Translations under genes and position numbers: made by a program
DNA from: Candidatus Poribacteria bacterium
Lineage (GTDB): Bacteria > Poribacteria > WGA-4E > WGA-3G
Assembly (NCBI GenBank): GCA_022819945.1
Contig: JAJEGI010000051.1
Span: 1-64,000 of the forward strand
Length of the DNA stretch: 64,000 bases
Direction of reading: 5' to 3'
In this document: positions 8,477 through 17,015 of the stretch, one piece after another
Layout of the letters: every line of letters starts with the position of its first letter
Numbering within the stretch: position 1 is the stretch's first letter
The notes under the pieces: model-generated
The model's database searches: none
Seen by the model: the letters and a program-made list of their open reading frames with translations, nothing else
Told to the model about the DNA's origin: nothing

Positions 8477-10366
8477 CCGAAAATTAAAATACTCTCTGCA
8501 GATGTTGCCAATAAAATCGCCGCAGGCGAAGTCGTTGAACGTCCCGCATCAGTCGTCAAAGAACTGATCGAGAACGCCGTAGACGCAGAAAGCACCTCCA
8601 TCCGCGTCGAAATCCGGGCAGGCGGAAAACGGCTCATCCATGTCTCCGATAACGGTACCGGCATGGAACGCGAGGACGCACTCCTCGCCTTAGAACGCCA
8701 CGCAACGAGCAAGGTAGACCGTATTGAAGACCTCGAATGTATCCAAACGTTCGGATTCCGTGGCGAAGCGTTAGCAAGTATCGCCTCCGTCTCACAATTT
8801 GAACTCCTTACGCGTACCGCCGACGCGCTTGAAGGGACAAAGGTCAATGTTGATGGCGGCGTCTTCCGCGCTGTCGAGGAGAGTGGCTGCTCACCCGGCA
8901 CCCACATGTCCATTAACAACCTCTTTTACAATGTCCCCGCACGCCTGAAGTTCCTTAAAACCGATACCACCGAGATGAACCACGTTACAAATCAGGTGAC
9001 ATGGGCAGCACTCGCGCATCCGAACATCCATTTTTCATTGACGCATAACGGCAGAACTATCCTTGATGTCCGCGCCTGCGATTCGCATCTGGAGCGAGTC
9101 CGTCTCCTTTACGGCAAAGAGTTCGCCGAAAACCTCATCGAATTCTCAGAAGATCTGCCCGACCTAAAGGTATACGGCTTACTCGGAAAACCGGAATTTA
9201 CGAAACCGAATCGCGAGTATCAACTCTTTTTTCTCAATCAGCGACCGATCCGTAGCCGCATCATCGGCGCAGCACTCACAGAGTCACTCGACGCTATGGT
9301 AGCCAAAGGACGGCAGCCCGTCGCACTGCTGTTCCTAACACTGGAACCGGACACAGTCGATGTCAATGTACATCCCGCCAAAATTGAGGTGCGGTTCCGT
9401 AACGAGCGGACGATCTATAGCGGCATCGTCCGGATACTCCGCAACGCTGTCCATAAAGCGAAGTATATCCCCAAAATCGAAACACCCGTCGAACCGACAC
9501 AATCCGAGGCAGACACTGAAACCCGTGATACCAGCCTATCGCAACGGATTTCCACGCAGCGGACTCCATCAGTTGCTGGAAGTCAGCAACGCGCCACAAC
9601 GCCTATAACACAGCCGCAACGCACACAAGCACCCTCTGTTGTGCCATCACAGGAGACGGAAGACACCCAACAGGAACCTGAAACCGTTGACACTTCGGAG
9701 ACGCAAACCCCATCCACACCGACTGAGATCGTCGTACAACCCCCACAGCAAGAGATCCCCGAAGGCGTAAATCTCAGTCTACTCGACTTTAAGAACGTCC
9801 AACTCAAGACGAACCTCTTTAAAACCTATATCGTCGCTGAGGCGGAAGACAAAATCTTTTTCATCGACCAGCACGTCGCCGCCGAGCGTGTACTGTATGA
9901 ACGCTTCGTTAACCAGATGCAAGCCGACGGGATTCCTGTGCAAGGGTTGCTACTGCCGGTCACGTTGGAAGCGACACCGCAGCAGCTCGGTGCCTTAAAA
10001 ATCCACGGCGACATCTTCAAGAAACTCGGCTTTGATTTGGAGGAATTCGGCGGAAATACCATCCTGATTCGGGCGATCCCGTCGCCACTCCCAACCCGCG
10101 TCGCCGCACAAACCGTCACCGACCTGCTCGACAAACTCCCGGAAGCACCGCATACCGAGGTACAACTCCCAGAAGCCATTGACAACGCCTTAATCACACT
10201 CGCATGCAAATCGGCTGTCAAGGCGGGGGATACATTGGACACGAAAGAAATGATGAACCTCATCAAGGAGTTATCCGAGGCGAAGCTTCCCTTCAACTGT
10301 CCGCACTCGCGTCCAATCATCGTCGAAATGGGGCGCGATGAATTAGAACGCCGCTTCCACCGGTAA
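8474..10366 (+). CDS. mutL: DNA mismatch repair protein MutL
   Basis: The N-terminal GHKL ATPase shows all the usual motifs: ENAVDA, DNGTGM, RHATSK and GFRGEALASI. A variable, Gln/Thr/Pro-rich linker spans about 335-430. The C-terminal dimerisation domain carries DQHVAAERVLYE, which fits the metal-binding endonuclease motif DQHA(X)2E(X)4E with Ala replaced by Val, plus ACKSAVKAG and a CPHSRP motif. This points to an endonuclease-active MutL, as in bacteria without MutH, that nicks the new strand after MutS recognition. Length (630) is normal. No mutS is in the window. The start codon is set by the repeat-derived leader. Confidence 0.97.
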   Translation: MPKIKILSADVANKIAAGEVVERPASVVKELIENAVDAESTSIRVEIRAGGKRLIHVSDNGTGMEREDALLALERHATSKVDRIEDLECIQTFGFRGEALASIASVSQFELLTRTADALEGTKVNVDGGVFRAVEESGCSPGTHMSINNLFYNVPARLKFLKTDTTEMNHVTNQVTWAALAHPNIHFSLTHNGRTILDVRACDSHLERVRLLYGKEFAENLIEFSEDLPDLKVYGLLGKPEFTKPNREYQLFFLNQRPIRSRIIGAALTESLDAMVAKGRQPVALLFLTLEPDTVDVNVHPAKIEVRFRNERTIYSGIVRILRNAVHKAKYIPKIETPVEPTQSEADTETRDTSLSQRISTQRTPSVAGSQQRATTPITQPQRTQAPSVVPSQETEDTQQEPETVDTSETQTPSTPTEIVVQPPQQEIPEGVNLSLLDFKNVQLKTNLFKTYIVAEAEDKIFFIDQHVAAERVLYERFVNQMQADGIPVQGLLLPVTLEATPQQLGALKIHGDIFKKLGFDLEEFGGNTILIRAIPSPLPTRVAAQTVTDLLDKLPEAPHTEVQLPEAIDNALITLACKSAVKAGDTLDTKEMMNLIKELSEAKLPFNCPHSRPIIVEMGRDELERRFHR

Positions 10367-10370
10367 TCTC

Positions 10371-10440
10371 CGCCAGGTCCGGTAGGTTCGGTTTCCTAAC
10401 CGAACCGGATTTTAGGCAGAAACCTTATATATCCGAAAAC
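10371..10440 (+). repeat. AACCGAACC hairpin repeat downstream of mutL
   Basis: GGTTCGGTT (10385-10393), TCCT loop, AACCGAACC (10398-10406) form a perfect 9-bp hairpin, followed by CGGATTTTAGGCAGAAACC. The same core with the same flanks occurs at 16235-16305 and 17068-17100. No T tract follows, so it is a dispersed repeat rather than a clear terminator. Confidence 0.65.
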
Positions 10441-10475
10441 CTCCTACCCACATCTCTACGATTAGGAGAAAAAAA

Positions 10476-11153
10476 ATGACTAAACCCGTTATCGCGATCT
10501 GTTCCGTCTTTGCAGTTTACGCCATATTGACCACCTACCGCGGCATGCCAGCTGATCACGATCACGCACTCATGTTCATCATCGCACACGAAGAAAGTAT
10601 CAACGACGCTAACAATTATGCCGGTATCACCCAAAAACAATGGGAGATATGGCGCAGCAAACAGGGCGATATCCGCCACCTCCCAAGATATGTCCGCGAA
10701 CTTCCCAGTGACCCAAAACTCAATCCACTCAAGGACCCAAAAGTCGATATCACCATCATCAAACGCTACTATTACGACACGCTCCAAAGAAGATGGCACG
10801 CCTGGGACATCCATCCCGCATTCCAACTGATCTATGCCGATTTCGCTACACTGGTAGGGAGAGAAGCCGTAAAGGAAGTACAGAAACTCGTCGGTGTCGA
10901 ACCCGACGGTCAATGGGGGATGGGCACCGCAGCCGCCGTCAAAAAATTCAATACCGACTTTGAAGCAAAACGAACGCAGAACCCAGACTATGCTTGGCAA
11001 GTATTCCTCCAATTCGATGCCCAAAAACGCACCGTTTTCCAAGCACTGGCAAAAAAAGAACCAGAGAAATACGCCAGTCATCTCCAGAAATGGCTCAAAC
11101 GCTCAGACGATTTAAAAACCTACATGCAACCCGTTTTAACAGGTAAAAAGTAA
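10476..11153 (+). CDS. GH108-like muramidase with peptidoglycan-binding domain
   Basis: An N-terminal hydrophobic segment (about 3-20) could be a signal or membrane anchor. HEESINDANNYAGIT at about 38-52 matches the N-terminal motif of the GH108/TtsA-type lysozyme family, where the Glu of HEGG is catalytic; here Glu39 is the candidate. A predicted C-terminal peptidoglycan-binding-3-like part spans about 125-205 (VEPDGQWGMGTAAAV). It should cleave peptidoglycan glycan strands. AGGAG lies 8 nt before the ATG. No holin or phage gene is nearby, so it is probably a chromosomal cell-wall enzyme or a lone phage-derived lysin. Confidence 0.72.
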   Translation: MTKPVIAICSVFAVYAILTTYRGMPADHDHALMFIIAHEESINDANNYAGITQKQWEIWRSKQGDIRHLPRYVRELPSDPKLNPLKDPKVDITIIKRYYYDTLQRRWHAWDIHPAFQLIYADFATLVGREAVKEVQKLVGVEPDGQWGMGTAAAVKKFNTDFEAKRTQNPDYAWQVFLQFDAQKRTVFQALAKKEPEKYASHLQKWLKRSDDLKTYMQPVLTGKK

Positions 11154-11166
11154 CCAAAGAAATTTC

Positions 11167-11195
11167 TTGATTTTCTCTTTAAAACGGGTTAAAAT
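11167..11195 (+). promoter_or_regulatory. sigma70-like promoter for the small gene at 11229
   Basis: TTGATT (11167-11172), 17-bp spacer, TAAAAT (11190-11195). AGGAGG follows at 11211-11216. Confidence 0.6.
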
Positions 11196-11228
11196 ATTCC
11201 TTAAGTCCATAGGAGGTTTGAATGCAAT

Positions 11229-11429
11229 ATGGACACTGAAGTAACGGTCTTCACGCAACTTTGGAAGTCATACCAAGCCTGCAAGCTTGAAATATCAGAG
11301 CAATTCGACATCTTAGCACAACGGGAAGATAACTGGGATGGACACGGCTCACCAAAACCGACTGATTTAACCTTATCGAATAATTTCCTAAAATTGAATG
11401 GCCCTGGTTTGGATGCCTTTTCTACTTGA
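11229..11429 (+). CDS. small protein with NWDGHGSP motif, 3' end replaced by a repeat
   Basis: A 66-residue product with a REDNWDGHGSPKP motif, the start of a WDGxGxP-type module I do not recognise by function. The last about 18 codons (from 11379) are encoded by sequence that matches the right end of the dispersed repeat at 17127-17151 (AATAATTTC-TAAAATTGAAT). The gene therefore looks cut short by a repeat insertion or recombination, and the C-terminus is foreign. A promoter and AGGAGG precede it. A 5-codon ATG frame at 11222 sits closer to the SD than the ATG at 11229 used here, so translation may be poor. Treat as partial. Confidence 0.5.
   Translation: MDTEVTVFTQLWKSYQACKLEISEQFDILAQREDNWDGHGSPKPTDLTLSNNFLKLNGPGLDAFST
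11379..11410 (+). repeat. fragment of the 130-160 bp dispersed repeat (right end)
   Basis: AATAATTTCCTAAAATTGAA followed by TGGCCCTGGT matches the right ends of the repeats at 16325-16351 and 17127-17153 with a few substitutions. Only this end is present. It overlaps and encodes the tail of the small gene at 11229. Confidence 0.65.
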
Positions 11430-11454
11430 TTACTCCAAGAAAACACTGTACAAT
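11426..11454 (+). promoter_or_regulatory. sigma70-like promoter upstream of the broken WD40 gene
   Basis: TTGATT (11426-11431), 17-bp spacer, TACAAT (11449-11454). The next plus-strand gene begins at 11729, which would give a leader of about 270 nt. It overlaps the stop codon of the small gene upstream. Confidence 0.45.
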
Positions 11455-11728
11455 AGAAGCACGGATATTCATTGACAGAAACCGGTTGCTGATAGCTAAC
11501 TGTCGACTGCTAATTATCCTGAAAATCCTAAAATCCTGTGAATCCTGATTCTGACACCTGTACACAAAATTTCATAGCAACTTTCATAGCAACTTTTATA
11601 AAAACCGTCTAAAACCCAGTCAGTATCTATATTTACAACGTTTTTGAAATTTACAAATTTTTGGATTTTGCTATGAAAACTGTGAAATTATTTGCATTTT
11701 TTCTCGATTTCTACAAAAGGTATGTTAG
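11455..11728. other. gene-free AT-rich spacer with degenerate repeats
   Basis: No ORF is credible. The left part has GCTGATAGCTAACTG and AATCCTAAAATCCTG phrases; the second recurs at 63845-63869. The right part is AT-rich and contains a doubled CATAGCAACTTT unit (11574-11598). AAAGG just before 11729 can serve as a weak ribosome-binding site. Confidence 0.5.
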
Positions 11729-12209
11729 ATGAAAACGACACATCGCTTCCTCATCACCCTATTTTTTACGCTTGCGCTATTACTACCGAATGCACCCGCT
11801 CAAGATTACAACACATGGGGTTTACCTGACGGTGCGACATTGCGCCTCGGTAAAGGTAGAAGAGCAGGAAACATCGCTTTCTCACCGGATAGCACCCGGC
11901 TCGCAGTCAGCAGTGCTATCGGGATTTGGATCTACGATGTGCGTCCCGGCAAAAAAAAAAAACTGGATTTGATCACATGCCACGCTCGATCAATCCAATC
12001 TATCGTATATTCTCCAGACGCCATCATTGTCGCCAGTCGCGGCGAGTGATGACAAAACAGTGCGGTTGTGGGACGCGAAAACAGGAACGCACCTTGCCAC
12101 ACTTACAGGACATACGGCAGGCGTTACGTCTGTAGCATTCTCTCCAGATCGAAGCACTCTCGCTAGTAGCAGCAACGACGGCACGATTCTGCTATGGAAG
12201 ATACGTTAG
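11729..12209 (+). pseudogene. frameshifted, shortened WD40-repeat secreted protein
   Basis: The N-terminal frame (11729-12049) has a signal peptide and the same opening as the WD40 protein at 21712 (QDY-x-W-x-LP-G, then LRLGKG, then IAFSPDS). It stops at 12049. A second frame picks up at about 12036 with SDDKTVRLWDAKTG and a full WD unit ending at 12209. The expected join is in the span 12025-12040, so a small indel there breaks the gene. Only about three WD units remain, against 14 in the paralogue, so a large internal deletion has also happened. A sequencing error could explain the frameshift but not the short length. Confidence 0.8.
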
Positions 12210-12211
12210 TC

Positions 12212-12245
12212 AAAAAAAAACGGGCGGATTTTTAAACCCGCCCGT
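12212..12245 (-). terminator. intrinsic terminator of the GH127 operon
   Basis: On the minus strand ACGGGCGG pairs with CCGCCCGT around an A/T-rich loop and is followed by nine T residues (plus strand AAAAAAAAA at 12212-12220). It ends the minus-strand gene at 12263 and lies between convergent genes. Confidence 0.85.
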
Positions 12246-12262
12246 ACACAAAAAAGAAAAGG

Positions 12263-14146
12263 CTACAAAACCCACACCGCCATCTTACCCGTCCCACGAT
12301 TACACCACGCATAATACGGAATCGCGGTGACATCTATCTGCTTCGGGTTCGGTCCCGTGTGATAGAGATTATCTCCCCACTCAGCGTCATCCAACACACT
12401 GCCCATGCCACGGATAACCGTTACACCGCCCAATAGATCACTATCAAACGAGGTTTTCAGGGTGCCATTATTTGCAAGAGACAGCGTCTGGAACGCACCA
12501 TCGGGGTTGTCAACATCTTCAAAACAGTAGACGAGCGGACCGCGCTGTAAAGCAGACCGTCCGAGATTTTCTCTCACGAGTGGATGCGCGTGGACGCGTG
12601 TAACAGGCATCGCGAGGTGAAGTTCCACACGATCACCGGCACGCCATTCTCGCGTAATCGAGAGATAACCGTCCGAATTCGCGTGTGCATTGTAGACTTC
12701 ACCGTTGACACGTGCTGCAAACTGCTCACACCATCCCGGAATCCGTAGATTCAAACTGAAAAGTGCCGGTGCTTGTGGCGCGATCGTCAGTGCTACATCG
12801 CCTGTCCACGGGTAATCGGTTTCTTGGGTGAGTCTCACGGGGACATTCCCCGCAACAATCGCATCAGCAGTGCCACCGACATATAGGTTCACCCACAGAC
12901 CTGTGCCCGATTCGGCATAGATGTACTGTCCGACAGAGGCGAGAAGTCGGGCGATATTCGGTGGGCAACACGCGCACCCAAACCATTCGTGCCGATGCCG
13001 ATCGCCGTGGCTTGCCAACGGGTTCTGATAGAAGAAGCCGGTGCCATCGAGCGAGATACCAGACAGCGCACCGTTATAAAGAGCCGTCTCCAAAACATCA
13101 ATAAAGCGGGACTCACCTCGCAACAGAAACATCCGATGCGCCCAAAATATCAATCCGATAGAGGCACACGTTTCAGCATAAGCAGAGAAATTCGGCAGTT
13201 CATAATCTTTCGTGAAACCTTCGTTGTGTCCAGAGGGGCCCACACCACCGGTGATATATAAACGTTTCCCGACGTTCTGCCATAGGGATTCGAGCGCGTT
13301 TGTGATAGCAGTATCACCGGTTTCATAAGCGATCTCGGCGGCACCGCTGTAGAGATACATCGCGCGCACAGCGTGTCCAACACACTCTGTCTGTTCCTGT
13401 ATCGGGAGGTGTGCCTGCGCGTAATGCCCCTCAAATTTTCCGTCGCGCGTGAAATGATGTTGATACGCGCCGAGTCCACCCGGAAGGTCAGGGTTCTCTA
13501 ACTCTTTCTCAAAAACTGACGGTGAATGCCCGCGCTGTCTGACAAAATATTCCGCGAGGGACATGTAGCGGACTTCGCCTGTCACACGCGCCAGTTTCAC
13601 GAGCGCGAGTTCTATGCCTTGGTGTCCAGGCAGCCCATCGCGTTTGCCGGGGCCAAAGGTATTGTCGATCAGATCCGCGAACCGGCATGCCACATCTAAC
13701 AAGTTCTGTTTCCCAGTGGCTTGATAATGCGCGACTCCCGCTTCAAAGAGGTGTCCGGCGCAATACAGTTCGTGCATCATACCGAGGTTCTGCCACCGCT
13801 TTGTCGGTTCAACCAGCGTGAAATAGGAGTTCAGGTAACCATCAGGCTGCTGGCTCGCTGCGATCTTCGCGATGACCGCGTCCAGTTCCGATTCCCATGC
13901 TGGGTTCGGATGCGTCCAGAGTGTATACGATGCCGCCTCCACCCATTTATGGACATCGGAATCGTTGAAGAAGATCCCTTCAAAATTCCCGGACATCAAG
14001 CCAGCGGCTTTCGCGAAATTGTCGATCCTACCGGTTGTTCGGCACTGCACGAGTTCATGCGGGATCGTCGCCTCGGAATTCGTTTTTTGCCGAGGTGCCC
14101 AAAACCGGTCATTAATCGTGACAGCCGTGAACGGAAGTGCTCTCAA
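12263..14146 (-). CDS. GH127-type beta-L-arabinofuranosidase family protein
   Basis: This is a DUF1680/GH127 protein of normal length (627). Typical motifs are present: TINDRFWAPRQ at the N-terminus, MHELYCAGH, YAETCASIG and FGCACCPPNIARLL. In the studied family member HypBA1 a Glu and three Cys bind zinc, one Cys being the nucleophile; the E-x-C in AETC and the Cys pair in CCPPN fit this. It probably removes terminal L-arabinofuranose or a similar sugar from glycans. No signal peptide is seen, so it may act in the cytoplasm. TTG start (14146) with AAGGA about 9 nt upstream. It follows the gene at 14854-14168 with a 21-bp gap, so the two are likely co-transcribed. Confidence 0.9.
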   Translation of the reverse strand: MRALPFTAVTINDRFWAPRQKTNSEATIPHELVQCRTTGRIDNFAKAAGLMSGNFEGIFFNDSDVHKWVEAASYTLWTHPNPAWESELDAVIAKIAASQQPDGYLNSYFTLVEPTKRWQNLGMMHELYCAGHLFEAGVAHYQATGKQNLLDVACRFADLIDNTFGPGKRDGLPGHQGIELALVKLARVTGEVRYMSLAEYFVRQRGHSPSVFEKELENPDLPGGLGAYQHHFTRDGKFEGHYAQAHLPIQEQTECVGHAVRAMYLYSGAAEIAYETGDTAITNALESLWQNVGKRLYITGGVGPSGHNEGFTKDYELPNFSAYAETCASIGLIFWAHRMFLLRGESRFIDVLETALYNGALSGISLDGTGFFYQNPLASHGDRHRHEWFGCACCPPNIARLLASVGQYIYAESGTGLWVNLYVGGTADAIVAGNVPVRLTQETDYPWTGDVALTIAPQAPALFSLNLRIPGWCEQFAARVNGEVYNAHANSDGYLSITREWRAGDRVELHLAMPVTRVHAHPLVRENLGRSALQRGPLVYCFEDVDNPDGAFQTLSLANNGTLKTSFDSDLLGGVTVIRGMGSVLDDAEWGDNLYHTGPNPKQIDVTAIPYYAWCNRGTGKMAVWVL

Positions 14147-14167
14147 AATTTTTCCTTTTTTGTGATG

Positions 14168-14854
14168 TTAGCGGCTCAGCACGCTAATCTCTTGGAACGC
14201 TGTTTTGGGTAAGTATTCACCTAATACATTCCGAATATTGGCTTCCGTGAGTTGCTGTGGCGTGATTAAAACACATTTGTTCCGCGAACTTTTGCTCCAA
14301 GATGCCTCAAAATCTTTGTAGGTTAACCGCCGCTTGTTAAGATTGGAGGGATTTTCAAAAATTACTTCACCTAATTTCTCGTTGTAGTGCGTCAATGGCA
14401 AGATTTCCGGGGTGCGTCCTTGAAATTGAATCATCACAATGGGAGACCACCCTTTCGCAATAAACGCCTTTAAAATATCGAACGAACAGTCGGAGATAAT
14501 AGCACTATGCTGCACTTGCCCACGCGTCCTTGCGTGAAAATCAGCAAGACCCCCTCTGCTACTAACGCGCACGCGTTCTTTGAAAGCATTTCTAATGTAA
14601 GGCATCTTTTGTAATTGGACCGTAGCGGATTCCGGTAAACTTGCATCGCTTTGCATCGATTGTGAGGGTGTCGTCTTTTCAGCGGCAGCGAATGCCGATT
14701 CAGGAATATGGTATTGGCTTTGCGGCGGCGGTCCACAATTTATTGCCAGCAACACGAAGACAAACGATGCGACACACGCACAAACCGTCGAATATGAAGT
14801 ATCACCGAGTAAGGTTTGACGAACGTCTCTGAGAGAAAACTGATGTCGTTTCAT
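14168..14854 (-). CDS. membrane-anchored protein, possibly C39-like fold
   Basis: A hydrophobic segment (about 24-40) suggests export or anchoring; Cys40 follows it but the preceding residues (AIN) are not a good lipobox. Residues about 95-215 resemble the second half of a C39-like papain-fold domain: a buried His (LPLTHYNE), a strand with a DP-like turn (FENPSNLN), then Y-K-DFEASW, the usual end pattern of C39_2 proteins. The N-terminal catalytic Cys motif of that family is not evident, so it may be an inactive relative. Strong AAGGAGGT before the ATG. It is the first gene of the GH127 operon. Family call is tentative. Confidence 0.5.
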   Translation of the reverse strand: MKRHQFSLRDVRQTLLGDTSYSTVCACVASFVFVLLAINCGPPPQSQYHIPESAFAAAEKTTPSQSMQSDASLPESATVQLQKMPYIRNAFKERVRVSSRGGLADFHARTRGQVQHSAIISDCSFDILKAFIAKGWSPIVMIQFQGRTPEILPLTHYNEKLGEVIFENPSNLNKRRLTYKDFEASWSKSSRNKCVLITPQQLTEANIRNVLGEYLPKTAFQEISVLSR

Positions 14855-14927
14855 AATTTCCTACCTCCTTGCCTATAAAAACGATTTGCGTGGGGAACGG
14901 TTTACGTGTTTAATTTCAATTTCAATG

Positions 14928-15947
14928 TTAGTCGAGTTTAACCGCAACTTCTCGTTTTTCCTGCCACGATTCCACGATGGCTTCGGTAATCCGCAATGCC
15001 TGCAAACCGTCTCTGCCTGTCGGAGCGGGTGACCGGTCAGCAAGTAAATCATCAACGAGTGCCGCCATCCGTAATGCGAATGTCCCATTAAAAGCGAGTT
15101 GTTCGTCTCTAAAAATGGAGGGGCGATACTCTTCAACGACCTGATTGTCGCGTTTCATCAAGGTCGCACGGGTGAGGACGTTATCGACAACGATTTCGCC
15201 ATCAGAGCCACAGATTTCGAGATGTTCAATGGGGTGAATGAAATCGCTATCCCAACTCGCAAGCAGTGTCGCGACGGCTTCCGTCTCATAACGGAACGAG
15301 ATCGCCATACTCGTGTAGCATGTATCCTCACCTTCGCGTGCTTCGTGTTTCCGAGGTTTCGCCATCTGCGAACAAACAGCAACAATTTCACCACCAAACC
15401 ACCGGAGCAGATCAATCGCATGGGTTTCGAGTTCGTAGAGCAGGTAATATTCGCCCTTCCAGGTCGAAGCGGGACCCCCTTGAGATAATTTCATGTCTAA
15501 ATAGTAAGTCTGCCCGATCGCACCCGCATCGAACCATTTCCGGGCTTGGACGTATCCGGGGGCAAAGCGGCGATTATAATCAATAGCGAGGTGAACACCT
15601 TTCTCTTCTGCCTTCGCTACCATCTGCTCTGCTTCGTTAATGTAGAGGGACAGCGGTTTCTCGGAGATAACATGTTTTCCGGCTTCCAAACATTCCATCA
15701 CAGGTTCAAAGTGTAGATAGTCGGCAGTTACAACATCTACCAAATCGCATTCCTCGCGCGCGAGCATCTCTTTGATGGAGGGATACCACTTGGCGATACC
15801 GAGTTCTTCGGCACGCGCCTGCGCTTTCGCGGTATCTATATCACACACTGCTACCAATTCCGCACCCGGATGCTGGAGATAGCCGAGTTGATGTCGAAGC
15901 CCAATGCCGCCGCACCCAACTGCTGCAACTTTCAGTTTCCCTGCCAT
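14928..15947 (-). CDS. Gfo/Idh/MocA family NAD(P)-dependent oxidoreductase
   Basis: The N-terminal Rossmann fold has GCGGIGLRH at about 10-18, and the family signature EKPL follows in ISEKPLSLY. The C-terminal alpha/beta domain includes the His of ELETHAIDLLRWF, expected at the active site. Such enzymes oxidise or reduce sugars, inositols or related polyols; the substrate cannot be read here. ATG at 15947 is preferred over the longer frame to 15989 because AAAAGGAGT sits 8-9 nt in front of it and the domain begins at once (KLKVAAVGCGG). Confidence 0.9.
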   Translation of the reverse strand: MAGKLKVAAVGCGGIGLRHQLGYLQHPGAELVAVCDIDTAKAQARAEELGIAKWYPSIKEMLAREECDLVDVVTADYLHFEPVMECLEAGKHVISEKPLSLYINEAEQMVAKAEEKGVHLAIDYNRRFAPGYVQARKWFDAGAIGQTYYLDMKLSQGGPASTWKGEYYLLYELETHAIDLLRWFGGEIVAVCSQMAKPRKHEAREGEDTCYTSMAISFRYETEAVATLLASWDSDFIHPIEHLEICGSDGEIVVDNVLTRATLMKRDNQVVEEYRPSIFRDEQLAFNGTFALRMAALVDDLLADRSPAPTGRDGLQALRITEAIVESWQEKREVAVKLD

Positions 15948-16182
15948 AATCGTATACTCCTTTTTACGCGCTGGACGCGTCGCGAGCACAATCGCTCCTC
16001 CGAAAGTTCTGATCAGACCTACAGCCCTATTTTTCGCAATCTCTCTTTGACTGACAAATACCTATCTACAAAATATGATACATTATGCATAAAAAAATTA
16101 GCAAGTGAAATTTTTTCGGAGTAGTGGCTTCACTTGTAGAAAGGAACTCCAAGCCGCAACCTTCCACCTAAAATAGCCCTAC

Positions 16183-16362
16183 GTCCAAAACAGAGACATT
16201 CAATTGTCCATTTTTCGATTGAATTTTCACCCCCAGGCCCGGTAGGTTCGGTTTTGCGGTGTACTCACCCAAATGCGACGTGCATTCCTAACCGAACCGG
16301 ATCCAAAAAAAGACGTGAAATTCAATAAATTCTTAAAATTGAATGGCTCTGACATCCAAAAC
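16183..16362 (+). repeat. MITE-like dispersed repeat, copy 1, with flanking direct repeats
   Basis: Inverted ends AGAGACATTCAATT (16192-16205) and AATTGAATGGCTCT (16337-16350) match at 13 of 14 positions. Directly outside are GTCCAAAAC (16183-16191) and ATCCAAAAC (16354-16362), 8 of 9 identical. Inside is the GGTTCGGTT...AACCGAACC core. Together with 15948-16182, where I see no gene, this fills the stretch in front of the zinc-ribbon gene. Confidence 0.75.
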
Positions 16363-16370
16363 GGAAATTA

Positions 16371-16399
16371 TTGCGGCGTTGGTGCTTTTATGGTATACT
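16371..16399 (+). promoter_or_regulatory. sigma70-like promoter for the zinc-ribbon gene
   Basis: TTGCGG (16371-16376), 17-bp spacer, TATACT (16394-16399). It lies just outside the right end of the MITE-like repeat. The ATG is at 16433 with GAGGTG about 9 nt before it. Confidence 0.6.
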
Positions 16400-16432
16400 G
16401 CTGTCATCAAATTTTAAAAAAGAGGTGCCGCA

Positions 16433-16849
16433 ATGAACTGTCCACGTTGCAAACGCGAAGATGCTGTCAAAAATGGAAAAGCCAGAGGGAATCAACGTTA
16501 CAAATGTAACGCTTGCGGCTTTCAGTTCACACGTCAGACAACTCGCGGAAGACCACCCTGGCAGCGCGCTTTCGCGGTTTTCTTATACTGCCGTGGCGTC
16601 TCCATAAGCGATATAGCACGGACGTTCTCAGTGGCACCGAGCACCATCTTCAAATGGATCCGAAAATTCGGTTCCGAACGGACACCCGTGCCTGAATCCA
16701 CACCGGAAGGGGCGATTCTCCTCGACGAAAATGAGATAACAGCGTATCTCAAAAAACAGAGTGAAGGCTCCGAATCCGGGAAGATTTTTGTCGTAATACC
16801 GGAAGACGTATCATCTGAGAATGTGGTCGTTGGGATTAAACGGGATTGA
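16433..16849 (+). CDS. zinc-ribbon plus HTH protein related to transposase N-terminal regions
   Basis: Cys3, Cys6, Cys25 and Cys28 form a C-x2-C...C-x2-C zinc ribbon like those at the N-terminus of IS1-type InsA proteins. A helix-turn-helix follows (about 50-85, RGVSISDIARTFSVAPSTIFKWIRKFG). The C-terminal 55 residues are unlike a DDE catalytic domain and end in a short hydrophobic strand pattern. It is therefore a DNA-binding protein without recombinase activity, perhaps a domesticated fragment of a transposase. It has its own promoter and lies between two copies of the MITE-like repeat in the same orientation. Function unknown; regulation of those repeats is only a guess. Confidence 0.75.
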   Translation: MNCPRCKREDAVKNGKARGNQRYKCNACGFQFTRQTTRGRPPWQRAFAVFLYCRGVSISDIARTFSVAPSTIFKWIRKFGSERTPVPESTPEGAILLDENEITAYLKKQSEGSESGKIFVVIPEDVSSENVVVGIKRD

Positions 16850-17015
16850 TCCAAATCACATCACGGGTGTCCAACTCAAAACCATTCAGTTCTCTTGTAG
16901 AACGGATATCCAAATTCCAACCCGCCAAAATCCCCGTCAAATTAACTGATAACCCTTCCTCTGATTGCCGATGGCTGACGGCTGACGGCTACGCCACTGA
17001 AAACTGAATGCCTCG

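Noticed and set aside
10476..11153. Prophage remnant around the muramidase
   Set aside because: No holin, tail, integrase or attachment-site signal is found nearby; a single lysozyme-like gene is not enough.
11950..11962. Poly-A run as the cause of the WD40 frameshift
   Set aside because: The same frame reads sensibly before and after the run (IWIYDVRPG, then SIQSIVYSPD); the break lies downstream near 12030.
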